DNA of 64,000 bases, from contig NKJC01000001.1 of NCBI GenBank assembly GCA_002256435.1, forward strand, positions 372,001-436,000. The letters run 5' to 3'. The DNA is from Chitinophagaceae bacterium BSSC1. GTDB taxonomy: Bacteria; Bacteroidota; Bacteroidia; Chitinophagales; Chitinophagaceae. Shown here in pieces: positions 20,498 to 29,806 of the stretch. A program made the translations under genes and the position numbers. Positions within the stretch are counted from its first letter, which is position 1. Every line of letters begins with the position of its first letter. Below the pieces are notes generated by a model. That model was not told where the DNA came from. It saw only the letters and a program-made list of their open reading frames with translations, and did no database searches.

Positions 20498-21566
20498 AAC
20501 AGGATACATACCTTATTTAGATGGTTGCAGAGCATTGGCCATTTTATTTGTGGTATTTTCTCATGTAGGATTAGGTAAAATAATTCCTGGAAGATTTGGG
20601 GTTTCGCTTTTTTTCTTTTTAAGTGGCTTTTTAATTACACGCCTTTTATTGACAGAAATTAAAGAAAAGGGCAGGATTTTATTTGCAGCATTTTACCTAA
20701 GAAGGTTGTTTAGGCTATATCCGGCTTTATTGGCTATGATCTTATGCAGTTCTATTGCTGCTTATTTAATGAACTGTTCACTGCAAACCAAAGATGTTTT
20801 TGCTGCCCTATTTTATTATACCAACTATTATATTGGATGGGTAAGAACCCCTGTTGAAAATTGTGGCAGACTCTTAGACATTTTTTGGTCCTTATCAATA
20901 GAGGAACATTTTTATTTAGTCTTTCCTTTAATTATTCAGATAGCATTAAAAAAGCAATCTGACCATTCCATAAAAAACTTTATCTACCTTTTGATCAGCT
21001 TATGCATTGCATGCCTTGGCATAAGGGCATTTACCTTTTTTTATTATCATGGAGACCTAGATTTTGTATCCAACAGAATTTACTTTTCTTCCCATACCAG
21101 AATTGATTCCATTATTTGGGGCTGCTTATCTGCCGTTTTAGTATTCCAACAAAGTGCTAACAAGTATTTTACATTTCTTCAAAATAAATGGGTTATTACA
21201 AGTGGTGTCTTAGCACTTTTAATTTCATTCTCTTATAGAAATGATTTTTTCAGGCAGACCCTATTTTATTCCATACAAGGTTATGGTATATTTATCTTAG
21301 TGCCCTTGATTGGCGTTCACAAAAACAAAATGCTCAAAAATCTACTGGCCAATGATTGGTTGATTTTTATAGGTAAACTCAGCTATAGTTTATATTTGTT
21401 TCATTGGATTGCCTTAAAGATGAGCACTCAATTTTTTATTGAATTTAGTTTGAATTGGCAACTATTGTTTTGGCCTCTAACCATATTGCTCTCATTAAGT
21501 TCTTATTATTTGGTAGAACAACCTTTTATGCAGTTACGTAAAAAATTTGGATCAAGCTTACACTAA
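20487..21566 (+). CDS. Acyltransferase 3 family membrane protein
   Basis: O-acyltransferase of the OafA/YrhL type (359 residues, about ten membrane segments) that decorates a surface glycan with acetyl or another acyl group. Family landmarks visible: YLDGCRALAILFVVFSHVGL, where the His is the catalytic candidate, the arginine-rich RRLFRLYPALLA loop, and WSLSIEEHFYLVFPL. No SGNH domain is attached. ATG at 20487 overlaps the GT4 gene by 11 bases. It is the first of three such proteins in the window (also 26676-27704 and 37172-38212). Confidence 0.9.
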   Translation: MENKTGYIPYLDGCRALAILFVVFSHVGLGKIIPGRFGVSLFFFLSGFLITRLLLTEIKEKGRILFAAFYLRRLFRLYPALLAMILCSSIAAYLMNCSLQTKDVFAALFYYTNYYIGWVRTPVENCGRLLDIFWSLSIEEHFYLVFPLIIQIALKKQSDHSIKNFIYLLISLCIACLGIRAFTFFYYHGDLDFVSNRIYFSSHTRIDSIIWGCLSAVLVFQQSANKYFTFLQNKWVITSGVLALLISFSYRNDFFRQTLFYSIQGYGIFILVPLIGVHKNKMLKNLLANDWLIFIGKLSYSLYLFHWIALKMSTQFFIEFSLNWQLLFWPLTILLSLSSYYLVEQPFMQLRKKFGSSLH

Positions 21567-22735
21567 TGATGCAGGAAAAACCATCCATATTATTGATTCA
21601 TAATACCTATTTGCAAAAGGGGGGAGAGGACAGTATTGTAGAACAAGAAATCAATATTTTGAAGCAAGAAAACTATAGTGTTTCAGTACTTTTCTTTAAT
21701 AATAGTTCTAATAAATTCAGTTACCCTTTTCAATTATTTTTCAATCTAAATGCTTTTTGGAAAGTATATAGCCTAGTTAAGAAAAATAAAATAGATACCG
21801 TTCATGTTCATAATTTTTATTACAAAGCATCTGCATCCGTTTTTTGGGCGGCTAAATTAGCGGGTGCTCATACCATTTTAACCCTACATAATTACCGGCT
21901 ATTTTGTCTTAATGGTTTTATGTATTATCAGAACCAACCTTGCATGCTTTGTCACAAAGAACAAAGTTTCCAACCTGGTATTGAAAGAAAATGTTTTAAA
22001 AATTCAAGCATTTTTTCTTGGGCGTTGGCAAAGTCAAATAGTTGGCACAAATCAATTCATACTTATTCCAAAAATATTGACCGTTTTGTTGTGATCAATC
22101 CACTACAAGAACAATTATTATTAGATATAGGCATTGGTGCAGCAAAAATCAAGTTTAAATCTAATTTTTTAACTGGCTTAAGCAATACTCCTCCTCCAGC
22201 ATTTGAAACTAGGCAGGACTTTTATTTGTTTGTGGGTAGACTTAGTGAAGAAAAAGGGATTAAAGACTTAGTTCAAGCATTTAAACAAAATGGCAAGTCT
22301 TTATTAATAGTAGGAGATGGCCCATTGACTGAATGGGTGCAACAGGAATCAAATGAAAAGATTCAATATTCAAAAGCAGTGGCAAGAGCGTCCTTGGTAG
22401 CACTTTATGCAAGTTGTACCGCACTTGTTTTTCCTTCTAGATGGTTTGAAGGTCAACCCTTGACTGTGATTGAAGCACAGAGTACTGGTGCCATAGTTAT
22501 TGCAGCATACTCAAATAATATGAGTAAGATGATTGAACATGAAACCAATGGCTTGCTTTATTCAATTGAACCTACCAATCAATTAAACCAAGTAATCAAT
22601 AACTTTGAATCTCTTTCTTTAGCAACAAAGCAACAAATGAGTAAAGCAGCTTATGAAAAGTATCTAGCCAATTATACAAAAGAAAATCATATTCAAGCCA
22701 TAAAGCATTTGTATCATTTTGAATCAACCAAATAA
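21566..22735 (+). CDS. Family 4 glycosyltransferase
   Basis: GT-B enzyme of 389 residues. The N-terminus has LLIHNTYLQKGGEDSIVEQE and TVHVHNFYYKAS, with a Cys cluster PCMLCHKE at about residue 130 that recurs in this GT4 subgroup. The C-terminal domain has FVGRLSEEKGIKDLVQAF and FEGQPLTVIEA (E-x7-E). The first ATG overlaps the acyltransferase stop by one base; a second ATG follows immediately. Cytoplasmic, part of the region B assembly line; sugar unknown. Confidence 0.88.
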   Translation: MMQEKPSILLIHNTYLQKGGEDSIVEQEINILKQENYSVSVLFFNNSSNKFSYPFQLFFNLNAFWKVYSLVKKNKIDTVHVHNFYYKASASVFWAAKLAGAHTILTLHNYRLFCLNGFMYYQNQPCMLCHKEQSFQPGIERKCFKNSSIFSWALAKSNSWHKSIHTYSKNIDRFVVINPLQEQLLLDIGIGAAKIKFKSNFLTGLSNTPPPAFETRQDFYLFVGRLSEEKGIKDLVQAFKQNGKSLLIVGDGPLTEWVQQESNEKIQYSKAVARASLVALYASCTALVFPSRWFEGQPLTVIEAQSTGAIVIAAYSNNMSKMIEHETNGLLYSIEPTNQLNQVINNFESLSLATKQQMSKAAYEKYLANYTKENHIQAIKHLYHFESTK

Positions 22736-23513
22736 TCCCATAACAACTATTGAAACACCCGTTCCTAAGATTAATATTGGGGGAACAGGTATTAGTGATA
22801 TTACGCTAGATGAAACAATGGATTTATTTGATGCATGGATTCTACAAAAACAACAAAAAAGAGTTTGTGTAACCCCCGTCAATTGCATTGTTTGGGCCAA
22901 TAAAAATGAAATCCTACAAACGCTTTATAATACAGCTGATCTTACGCTTTGTGATGGAGTACCATTAATTTGGGCTTCTAAATTTCTTGGTCAAGAAACA
23001 TTAAGGGGAAGGGTAACTGGATTAGATTTATTACCTCAATATATTGAGCGTTGTTACCAAAATAATTTTAGTATGTTTTTCTTGGGGGCTGCAGAAGGTG
23101 TTGCCCAAACATTTAAGGAGCAATTAGAGAAAAAATACCCTGGCATTCAAGTTGTGGGTGTCTATAGTCCTCCTTATGCAAAGGAGTTTAGTGCTGAGGA
23201 AAATCAAAAAATGATTGACTTAATTAATGCCGCAAATCCAACTATTCTTTGGGTAAGTTTAACCGCACCCAAACAGGATTATTGGATTCAACAAAATTAC
23301 CAACAGCTAAACAGTTCTATCAATATTGGTATTGGAGCTGCATTAGACGTTGCAGTAGGAAAATTTAATCGTGCACCTATTTGGATGCAAAAAAGCGGTC
23401 TTGAATGGTTTTATAGATTTATCAAGGAACCCAAAAGATTATTTAGAAGGTATTTTATAGAGGCCCCCGCTTTTATTCCCATCATCATCAAGCAAAAATA
23501 TTTTGGCAAATAA
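22719..23513 (+). CDS. WecG/TagA/CpsF family glycosyltransferase (GT26)
   Basis: Family GT26 enzymes transfer N-acetylmannosamine-type or other residues to undecaprenyl-PP-linked acceptors. Seen: CDGVPLIWASKFLG, RVTGLDLLPQYIE, FFLGAAEGVAQ, the APKQDYWIQQ motif and the membrane-associating basic tail LEWFYRFIKEPKRLFRRYF. Start: TTG at 22719 inside the GT4 gene; no nearer ATG keeps the conserved N-terminus, and the overlap suggests coupling. It closes the region B operon, 8 bases from the convergent Wzi gene. Region B has no recognisable initiating transferase or flippase of its own. Confidence 0.88.
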   Translation: MNQPNNPITTIETPVPKINIGGTGISDITLDETMDLFDAWILQKQQKRVCVTPVNCIVWANKNEILQTLYNTADLTLCDGVPLIWASKFLGQETLRGRVTGLDLLPQYIERCYQNNFSMFFLGAAEGVAQTFKEQLEKKYPGIQVVGVYSPPYAKEFSAEENQKMIDLINAANPTILWVSLTAPKQDYWIQQNYQQLNSSINIGIGAALDVAVGKFNRAPIWMQKSGLEWFYRFIKEPKRLFRRYFIEAPAFIPIIIKQKYFGK

Positions 23514-23521
23514 GATTCTCT

Positions 23522-25048
23522 TTACAAACGGAACATTATAGACAATCCCCCTCCAAGATTCAGATATTCATTGGATGGTTGAAAATAATTGTTAGGATCT
23601 GTCTGAATCACTAACCATTGATAATTATAGGTTCTGGTTAATTGAACTCGGGCTGCAATTAAAAAATGTTTGAGGTCAATGGTTGCATTAGCACTTGAAG
23701 ACAAGTCAATCCAGTGTCTTCTATAATCACCAATTGGTTCAAAAGCCAAATAATAAAAATCACTATTATGCCTTAGTCGTTCAAATTGGAAGCCAATTTT
23801 GTTTTTCCCCTTGACCCAAGCAAGTTCTATGTTCTGACTATTACTACCTGGTCCAATACCAGCTCCAATGGTTTTTCCCCAATGGGTATATCCTTGTTGA
23901 ACATAGGCATCTGTATACCAACTATTGGGATCCCTAATTAATTCTGCATTTTGAGCCTGCATCTGAGTTAGTTCAACTGCAAATTGAATATAGGCATCAT
24001 GCTTTGTTGGGAATAATTTTCTAAATCCTGCCACATATGCTCGTCTAAAATTGGGGCTTTTTGCGCCGTATTCTAAATAGATTTCTGCTTTTTCTTTAGG
24101 TAATTTGTAGGAAGCAAAAAAAGCGCCTAAACTTGCTTTATTGCCAGAATTAAACACAGGAATTAAGTCTAAGGGACTTTTAAAATCATTCCCATAAAAA
24201 TAGGAAACAGCAGAATAACCAATGGTCAAGTCAGGCGTCCATTTAGGTTGCCAACTTAAGTGCATCCCTGTCATGAATCTATTGTCTGTTGGCTTGGGCT
24301 GGTATAAAAAAGTACCATTATAAGCACTATAGATTCTTGGAGGTAATACACCCGATTCAGCCAATGTACCACCTACCCATTGACCACTAAATTGACCAAT
24401 CTTGGTTTGAATAGGCTTAATTGTTTTAAAACTAGCATGCAAAAAACCAGGGGCATTATAACTCATAACCAAGGCATTTTTCCAACCTGGCCCCCACCAT
24501 AGGTTCTCAGTTGAAAGGCCTGCTTCAAATTTCTTGAATTGATAAGTAATATGTGATTGCCCTGGGAATAATTTTTGATAAGGCCCTTCTACAATTTTTG
24601 AAGGCAGGTCAATGGTATTTAAAAACTGGTAATAATTGGCCCAAACCCTATCACCTAAAATTTGTGAAAACTGTTCAAAATCCTCATTCTGAGCAGAAAC
24701 AAATTCTGGGTTTAATTTAATATGAAGATGCCTACCAATATTTGCTTCTATTCCCCCTGCAATTTGAACTTGATACCCTTTTGCCGCTATTGCTGATCCT
24801 AAATTGTATCCAATTGGCAAATCTGAATTATACAATTGGTTAATAGCAATAGGAGACAAACCCAGGTTCCAGTTCTTGCCTTTAATCAAATATGCATTCA
24901 CTGGTTGCAAAGTATCCGCATTGCCAATCAATGTTTGGGTAATCTTGAGTTCTCGTAAAATATCAGTATGAACTGATTGGGCATAAGAGGTCTTTTGCCA
25001 ACCAGCAAGAAACAGGAATGCAGTAAATAAAATACTTCTACCCTTCAT
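23522..25048 (-). CDS. Wzi-family capsule assembly outer-membrane protein (copy 1)
   Basis: A 508-residue predicted secreted protein with a signal peptide (about residues 1-23) and alternating amphipathic strands ending in a C-terminal aromatic-like pattern (LSIMFRL), as in outer-membrane barrels. The diagnostic segment is NLWWGPGWKNALVMSYNAPG, near residue 185. Wzi proteins bind high-molecular-weight polysaccharide and organise it at the surface. It is the last gene of the long minus-strand run. Its start directly abuts the stop of a second Wzi gene (no spacer bases), so the two are probably co-translated. Confidence 0.88.
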   Translation of the reverse strand: MKGRSILFTAFLFLAGWQKTSYAQSVHTDILRELKITQTLIGNADTLQPVNAYLIKGKNWNLGLSPIAINQLYNSDLPIGYNLGSAIAAKGYQVQIAGGIEANIGRHLHIKLNPEFVSAQNEDFEQFSQILGDRVWANYYQFLNTIDLPSKIVEGPYQKLFPGQSHITYQFKKFEAGLSTENLWWGPGWKNALVMSYNAPGFLHASFKTIKPIQTKIGQFSGQWVGGTLAESGVLPPRIYSAYNGTFLYQPKPTDNRFMTGMHLSWQPKWTPDLTIGYSAVSYFYGNDFKSPLDLIPVFNSGNKASLGAFFASYKLPKEKAEIYLEYGAKSPNFRRAYVAGFRKLFPTKHDAYIQFAVELTQMQAQNAELIRDPNSWYTDAYVQQGYTHWGKTIGAGIGPGSNSQNIELAWVKGKNKIGFQFERLRHNSDFYYLAFEPIGDYRRHWIDLSSSANATIDLKHFLIAARVQLTRTYNYQWLVIQTDPNNYFQPSNEYLNLGGGLSIMFRL

Positions 25049-26542
25049 CTAATTAAAATTATATTGAATCATGAGTCTGCTGTGCAGATTAATGGGATTA
25101 TTCCCTTTTTCCCAAGCATAATTACTAGAATGTATTAACTGAATTTTTGCCCCCAAAATCAGATTTTTATAGGTCCATTGTGGCATCCATCCAATACTAA
25201 TATCGTTCCATTTGTTGGCTTTATTAATAGGGTCATGTTCTAAGCGTTGAATCAAAAAACCGTTTCTGATTTCCCCATTTACCAAAGTAGCTGAAACCGT
25301 TTGAACATTAGCACCAAAGCCTGCGCCTGATCCTATTATTTGATTATTGTTAGTATATCCTTGATAAATTCGACTATGTTCATACCAATTACCAGCATCT
25401 CTTACCAAATAATCTGGTGATTGACTCATTTTAGTAAGTTCTGTTTCAAGCAAATAATAACTGCTTTTTGTTTTTTTTATGATTTTTCTAAATCCAATGA
25501 TATAAGCAATAGAATGAGATGGAGCCATTAAATAGTCACGAAAATTTAATCCATAGTCATTCTTTCCATACTCCAAATAGAATTCAAAATTAGATTTAGG
25601 AAAAATCCAACGAAGAAAAAAAGAAGCTAATTGATCCCTATTTAAAGTATCATCACCTAAATTGTTTTTCTTTTCAATTGCTAATCCTAACACAGGAAGA
25701 TATTTGCTTATAATTCCAATATTTCTATTGAAATTTGGATCAGCATATTGTTGTAAAGAACGTGACATACCTAAAAATAAACCATTTACCCATTTAGGTT
25801 GCCAACTAACAACATATGAGTTTAAATACCTCCAATTATCATCTATGTTTCGTGTTTGTAAATGGTAATTTTCATAACTAATGTTATTAACTGATTCAAG
25901 TTTTCCAGAAATTAAATTAAATTCAATAGATCCAATAGGTGTCTTTAGTGGCTTATTAGTTCTTATAAATGCGTGCAAAAAACCAGGTGCATTATTACTC
26001 ATTAAAAGCGAACTATTTATGCCAGGCCCCCACCAAATATTTTCTGATGAAGCTCCTATTGAAATGTTCCCAAGGTTAGCTTTTACATAAGATTGACCAA
26101 GTAAATATTTACTATAAGATTGATTATTGTTATTGCCATATAATGCATTAATTTGATAATTTCCATTTGTAGCATAGACAAATTCAGGAGCAATTTGTAT
26201 TTCAAAAATGCCATACTTAAAATTGACACCTGGTCTAGCAAAAAATTGATAACCCTTTGCTTGAATCATAGCACCATCATTCCACCCAAATGGGTGATGA
26301 CTATTAAATTGCTGCGTTAAGACAAATGGTAATACTTTAGAATTAAGCTTTTTCCAATTGGGTTTATTACAAATGTTATATGTACTTGTTTGTGTAGAAA
26401 AAGACACAACTGAATCAAATTCACTTAATAATTGCTTATCACGATTAAATGAATGATTTGCCATTTCAAATGTATATGTCTGTGCATATAAATTAAATCT
26501 TGACAAGAATAAAAAACAAATTAAAACAAACTTATTTGTCAT
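25049..26542 (-). CDS. Wzi-family capsule assembly outer-membrane protein (copy 2)
   Basis: A paralogue of the downstream gene: 497 residues, signal peptide (about residues 1-20, FVLICFLFLSRFNLYAQ) and the shared motif NIWWGPGINSSLLMSNNAPG, also both with PDYLVRDAGNWY/AELIRDPNSWY-type segments. It has visibly more A+T than copy 1, like the cluster upstream of it, so the two may have different histories rather than a recent duplication. Role as in copy 1: surface retention or organisation of exported glycan. A 133-base A/T-rich gap with no clear signal precedes it. Confidence 0.87.
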   Translation of the reverse strand: MTNKFVLICFLFLSRFNLYAQTYTFEMANHSFNRDKQLLSEFDSVVSFSTQTSTYNICNKPNWKKLNSKVLPFVLTQQFNSHHPFGWNDGAMIQAKGYQFFARPGVNFKYGIFEIQIAPEFVYATNGNYQINALYGNNNNQSYSKYLLGQSYVKANLGNISIGASSENIWWGPGINSSLLMSNNAPGFLHAFIRTNKPLKTPIGSIEFNLISGKLESVNNISYENYHLQTRNIDDNWRYLNSYVVSWQPKWVNGLFLGMSRSLQQYADPNFNRNIGIISKYLPVLGLAIEKKNNLGDDTLNRDQLASFFLRWIFPKSNFEFYLEYGKNDYGLNFRDYLMAPSHSIAYIIGFRKIIKKTKSSYYLLETELTKMSQSPDYLVRDAGNWYEHSRIYQGYTNNNQIIGSGAGFGANVQTVSATLVNGEIRNGFLIQRLEHDPINKANKWNDISIGWMPQWTYKNLILGAKIQLIHSSNYAWEKGNNPINLHSRLMIQYNFN

Positions 26543-26675
26543 TTTTGGGTTTTCAAAAAATGAAAAAAAAAACGTAAAAGAAATTAATAATAATTTACTT
26601 ATAAAATGTATTTAATGGCATACTAGTACTTTACATAAAACTGTATTCTAATAGTGCCAATAAAAATATCATTCA

Positions 26676-27704
26676 TTAATTTATGCGATTCTTAATGAAA
26701 TCAGTAATTCTTCTTTCAAAATATAAATATACAAACCTAGAAAATATTAAAGTCAGAACAATTGTAATAGACAATCTTAAGGCTATGAAAGCATTTGAAA
26801 ATTTGAGTAAATTAAAGAATTTATAAACAATCAAATACATAATTGGATGAAACATATAAATCGAATAACTATATTCTCCGAATGAAGCAAGTAAAATCTC
26901 AACTCTTTTGTTTAGTTTGAAATTTGTATTCACAAAAAATAAAACAATTAAAAGGGCAGAAAAAGAAAATAATAATCTAGGAGTACCAAATACTAAATTA
27001 CTTGAATATCCTTCAACAGGTAAAAATATAAAGATTATAATACCAACTAAAAATAAATAAATTAACCCCTTCTTATATGAATCTTTTACTTTGTAAGTTG
27101 AAATTAACATTCCACAATAAAACATAAATACATGATTAAGGGGATTGGTATAAAAATACCATTGCTGACTTATTGGTATATCAGGTTTAAGAATTAAAAA
27201 GGAAAAATAGAAATAAATCAGAAATAAAGTTAATAGAAGAAATATTTTCAAATTTAAATTTGAGAAATAAATAAAAATTGGAAATAAAAAATAGAAAACA
27301 AGTTCATTTCCAATTGACCAGGCCCCAGTTGCTATGTATTGATCCCAACTTAAAAAACCAAACAAACCAGTAAAATTCAAAAAAATGAATTTTAAATTAA
27401 AATGAGAATTATAATCTACAACAATAGTAAAAATATTTACTAACCATAATAAAGGAAATATTCTAGCAATTCTTTTTAAATAAAAAACACATAGATGTTT
27501 TGATGTAAGCAAAATGTTTTTAGAATAAACTTGATATAATGTAGCCCCACTTAAAATATAAAAAATTGTAACTCCATAAATTCCTATTCTAGAAAGTATT
27601 GTAGAAGAATCGAATAATCCATACGACCATGATCCAAAGTGGTATATCATAATACCTATTGCAGATATTCCTCTTAAATAATCAAGGCTTACGTTTCTAT
27701 TCAT
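26676..27704 (-). CDS. Acyltransferase 3 family membrane protein
   Basis: O-acyltransferase of 342 residues with about ten membrane segments. LDYLRGISAIGIMIYHFGSW contains the candidate catalytic His; FYLKRIARIFPLLWLV and WSIGNELVFYFLFP are the other landmarks. No extra domain. Strong A+T bias in codon use, as in its neighbours. It likely adds an acyl group to the region C glycan at the cytoplasmic/periplasmic membrane interface. Flanked by an epimerase gene upstream (37-base gap) and the Wzi pair downstream. Confidence 0.9.
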   Translation of the reverse strand: MNRNVSLDYLRGISAIGIMIYHFGSWSYGLFDSSTILSRIGIYGVTIFYILSGATLYQVYSKNILLTSKHLCVFYLKRIARIFPLLWLVNIFTIVVDYNSHFNLKFIFLNFTGLFGFLSWDQYIATGAWSIGNELVFYFLFPIFIYFSNLNLKIFLLLTLFLIYFYFSFLILKPDIPISQQWYFYTNPLNHVFMFYCGMLISTYKVKDSYKKGLIYLFLVGIIIFIFLPVEGYSSNLVFGTPRLLFSFSALLIVLFFVNTNFKLNKRVEILLASFGEYSYSIYMFHPIMYLIVYKFFNLLKFSNAFIALRLSITIVLTLIFSRFVYLYFERRITDFIKNRIN

Positions 27705-27741
27705 TTATAATCATATAAATAAAAAATTATTTAAAATAAAA

Positions 27742-28641
27742 TTATTTATTAAAAGAACGAAGCGATTTTAACATGCCAGTAATTGCAGACACTGGCAATT
27801 GCTTATTTAGTGTTTTTACTAATTTATCATTTGAAACACAATAAGTTTCAGTCAACTTTTGAAGTCGATCACTATTAAAAGGAAATGAAAAATAAGTACC
27901 AATTTTAGCTAACCAAAAAATAAATTTCTTATTAATTTTTAGAATTTTTACGTCCATATTATTAACATTGGAAATCATACTAACTAATTCATTAGTAGAA
28001 ATTGTATCATCATCTGAAACATTATAAATTCCTCTTGGTAAATTTTTATTACTAATAAATTCACTAATGGTAAAACAAAGATTTTCAATTGAACAAAATG
28101 ATCTTCTGTTTTCAAATGCGCCTAACGGCCAAGGAATTCCTTTAGAAATAACTGAATAAAGCAAATTTAAATTTCCTTTATTCCCTGGCCCATGTATCAT
28201 ACATGGCCTTAGAATAATGATTCTTTTATTAGTACTTTTTGTGTAAGTAATTAAGTGATTTTCAGCAGCTAATTTTGATCTTCCATAAGCTGTTTCTGGT
28301 TGTGGCTTGTGATCTTCTGTTAAAAATGCGTCTACCGAATCTGCAGCTGCTTTAACGGAACTCAAAAAAATGAATGTGGTTGCATTTGAATGCAAAAATT
28401 TTTCAAAATATTTTTTAGTTAATTCAAAATTAATTTGAAAATATTCATTTTCATTTGAAACATTTTTAAGATCATGCGCCTTTCCGGCTAAATGAACAAA
28501 AGTTTCAATGTTGTCATTAGTTTTTATATCAATTGGCTGACGCAAATTAATATTTTCAGTTTGAAAATTCAAAGCTTCCAAATATGATATTAAGTTTTGT
28601 CCAACAAAACCAGAAAACCCACTAATTAATATTTTACCCAT
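27742..28641 (-). CDS. NAD-dependent epimerase/reductase (WbpV-like)
   Basis: Short-chain dehydrogenase of 299 residues. Visible are GFSGFVGQNLISYL (NAD binding), FVHLAGKAHDL, the Ser of LSSVKAAADSV and YGRSKLAAENHL (YxxxK), then RPCMIHGPGNKGN. This pattern resembles WbpV/GalE-like reductases that act on UDP-4-keto-6-deoxy-GlcNAc to give UDP-quinovosamine-type donors. It overlaps the upstream GT4 gene by 8 bases. The reaction is inferred from similarity of motifs recalled for the family; a 4-epimerase role is the alternative. Confidence 0.8.
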   Translation of the reverse strand: MGKILISGFSGFVGQNLISYLEALNFQTENINLRQPIDIKTNDNIETFVHLAGKAHDLKNVSNENEYFQINFELTKKYFEKFLHSNATTFIFLSSVKAAADSVDAFLTEDHKPQPETAYGRSKLAAENHLITYTKSTNKRIIILRPCMIHGPGNKGNLNLLYSVISKGIPWPLGAFENRRSFCSIENLCFTISEFISNKNLPRGIYNVSDDDTISTNELVSMISNVNNMDVKILKINKKFIFWLAKIGTYFSFPFNSDRLQKLTETYCVSNDKLVKTLNKQLPVSAITGMLKSLRSFNK

Positions 28642-29806
28642 TAATATATTTTAATATTGATTTTGCCATTTCATAATTGATAGTTGATCGTTTAAATTTT
28701 TGAATAAATTCAAGTCTTTTTTCGGTCCTATATTGATACTTATTAAATAAAGTTAGAAACGCATTATAATCACCAGCTTCAAACAAAATGGCATTTGAAA
28801 TGTTTTCTGAAATAAATTTATTTGCGTAACCAGAAACCCCAGCTATAATAGGTTTATCATAAGCAGCTAATTCAAATATTTTTGATGGCAGTACTTTCTT
28901 AAAAGCATCAAAATTATTTAAATGAATAAAAAAGAAATCTGCTTCAGAATATAATTTCAATAACTCTTCTCTTTTAACAGGTGTTCTAATATCAACATTT
29001 GAAAGTGAATACTTATTTAATTCAACTACTAATTTTTCCTTTGCTCCACCATCACCAACTATTATAAATTCATATTTATTTTTAAGTTCATTAGCAATTA
29101 TAGGAACAATAGTATGTAACCCTTGTCCTTCACCAATGTTGCCAGCATAAAGTATTTTTTTTATTTCATTATTGTTCTGAATTGATAAATTGACATCAAG
29201 AAATTGTTCATCAATACCATTTGTGTAAAAGGAATATGTAGGTTTTTGATACTTTGAAAAATATTGTTTAAAACCGCCTGAAATTAAATTTATATGTTTT
29301 GCATTTGAAAATGTTATATTTTCTATATAACCAATTATTGGCAATACAACCATTTTTATAACTGGATTTCGAACCACATCTTTAATTGTATCTTTAAAAA
29401 TATCTCTTATATCTAAATATAATGGAACACGAAAATATTTTGATGCAATATGACCTAAAAATGCTGTAAAAAGCCTACTAGAAGAAGCAAATACTAAATC
29501 AAAATTTTGCTTCTTATAAATACTTTTAGCTTTATTATAATAGGTAATAAATGAAAATATTTGATCTAAAAAACCGCTCTTGTGTTTAGGAATATGGATT
29601 CTATGAATAGTAATATTTCCAATTTTCTCAAAATCATTACCAATAGCGTTAAATGTACTATACCTATTGGGCTGCGTTGTTATAACTACAATTTCATTCT
29701 CTTCCCCAAATTGTTTAGCTAATTCCTTAACAAGTGGGGAATTTCTGAATGAACCTGCACAAAGGTCTGGTTCAAAATAAAAAGAAAAATATAATATTCG
29801 TTTCAC
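28634..29806 (-). CDS. Family 4 glycosyltransferase (WbuB-like)
   Basis: GT-B enzyme of 390 residues opening with RILYFSFYFEPDLCAGSFRN, the pattern of WbuB/WcaI-type transferases, which often use N-acetyl-fucosamine or similar donors. The C-terminal donor-binding part has ILYAGNIGEGQGLHTIVPII and SKIFELAAYDKPIIAG, where the E-x7-E motif is degenerate, as in this subgroup. It overlaps the heparinase-like gene upstream by 4 bases (ATGA) and the epimerase downstream by 8. Very few other transferases occur in region C. Confidence 0.85.
   Translation of the reverse strand: MKRILYFSFYFEPDLCAGSFRNSPLVKELAKQFGEENEIVVITTQPNRYSTFNAIGNDFEKIGNITIHRIHIPKHKSGFLDQIFSFITYYNKAKSIYKKQNFDLVFASSSRLFTAFLGHIASKYFRVPLYLDIRDIFKDTIKDVVRNPVIKMVVLPIIGYIENITFSNAKHINLISGGFKQYFSKYQKPTYSFYTNGIDEQFLDVNLSIQNNNEIKKILYAGNIGEGQGLHTIVPIIANELKNKYEFIIVGDGGAKEKLVVELNKYSLSNVDIRTPVKREELLKLYSEADFFFIHLNNFDAFKKVLPSKIFELAAYDKPIIAGVSGYANKFISENISNAILFEAGDYNAFLTLFNKYQYRTEKRLEFIQKFKRSTINYEMAKSILKYING

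Noticed and set aside
23514..23521. Bidirectional terminator between the convergent GT26 and Wzi genes
   Set aside because: Only 8 bases separate the stops and no stem or T run is visible.
26543..26675. Promoter or terminator in the 133-base gap before the Wzi pair
   Set aside because: The gap is A/T-rich with long A runs but has neither a TAnnTTTG match nor a convincing stem; I see nothing firm in it.
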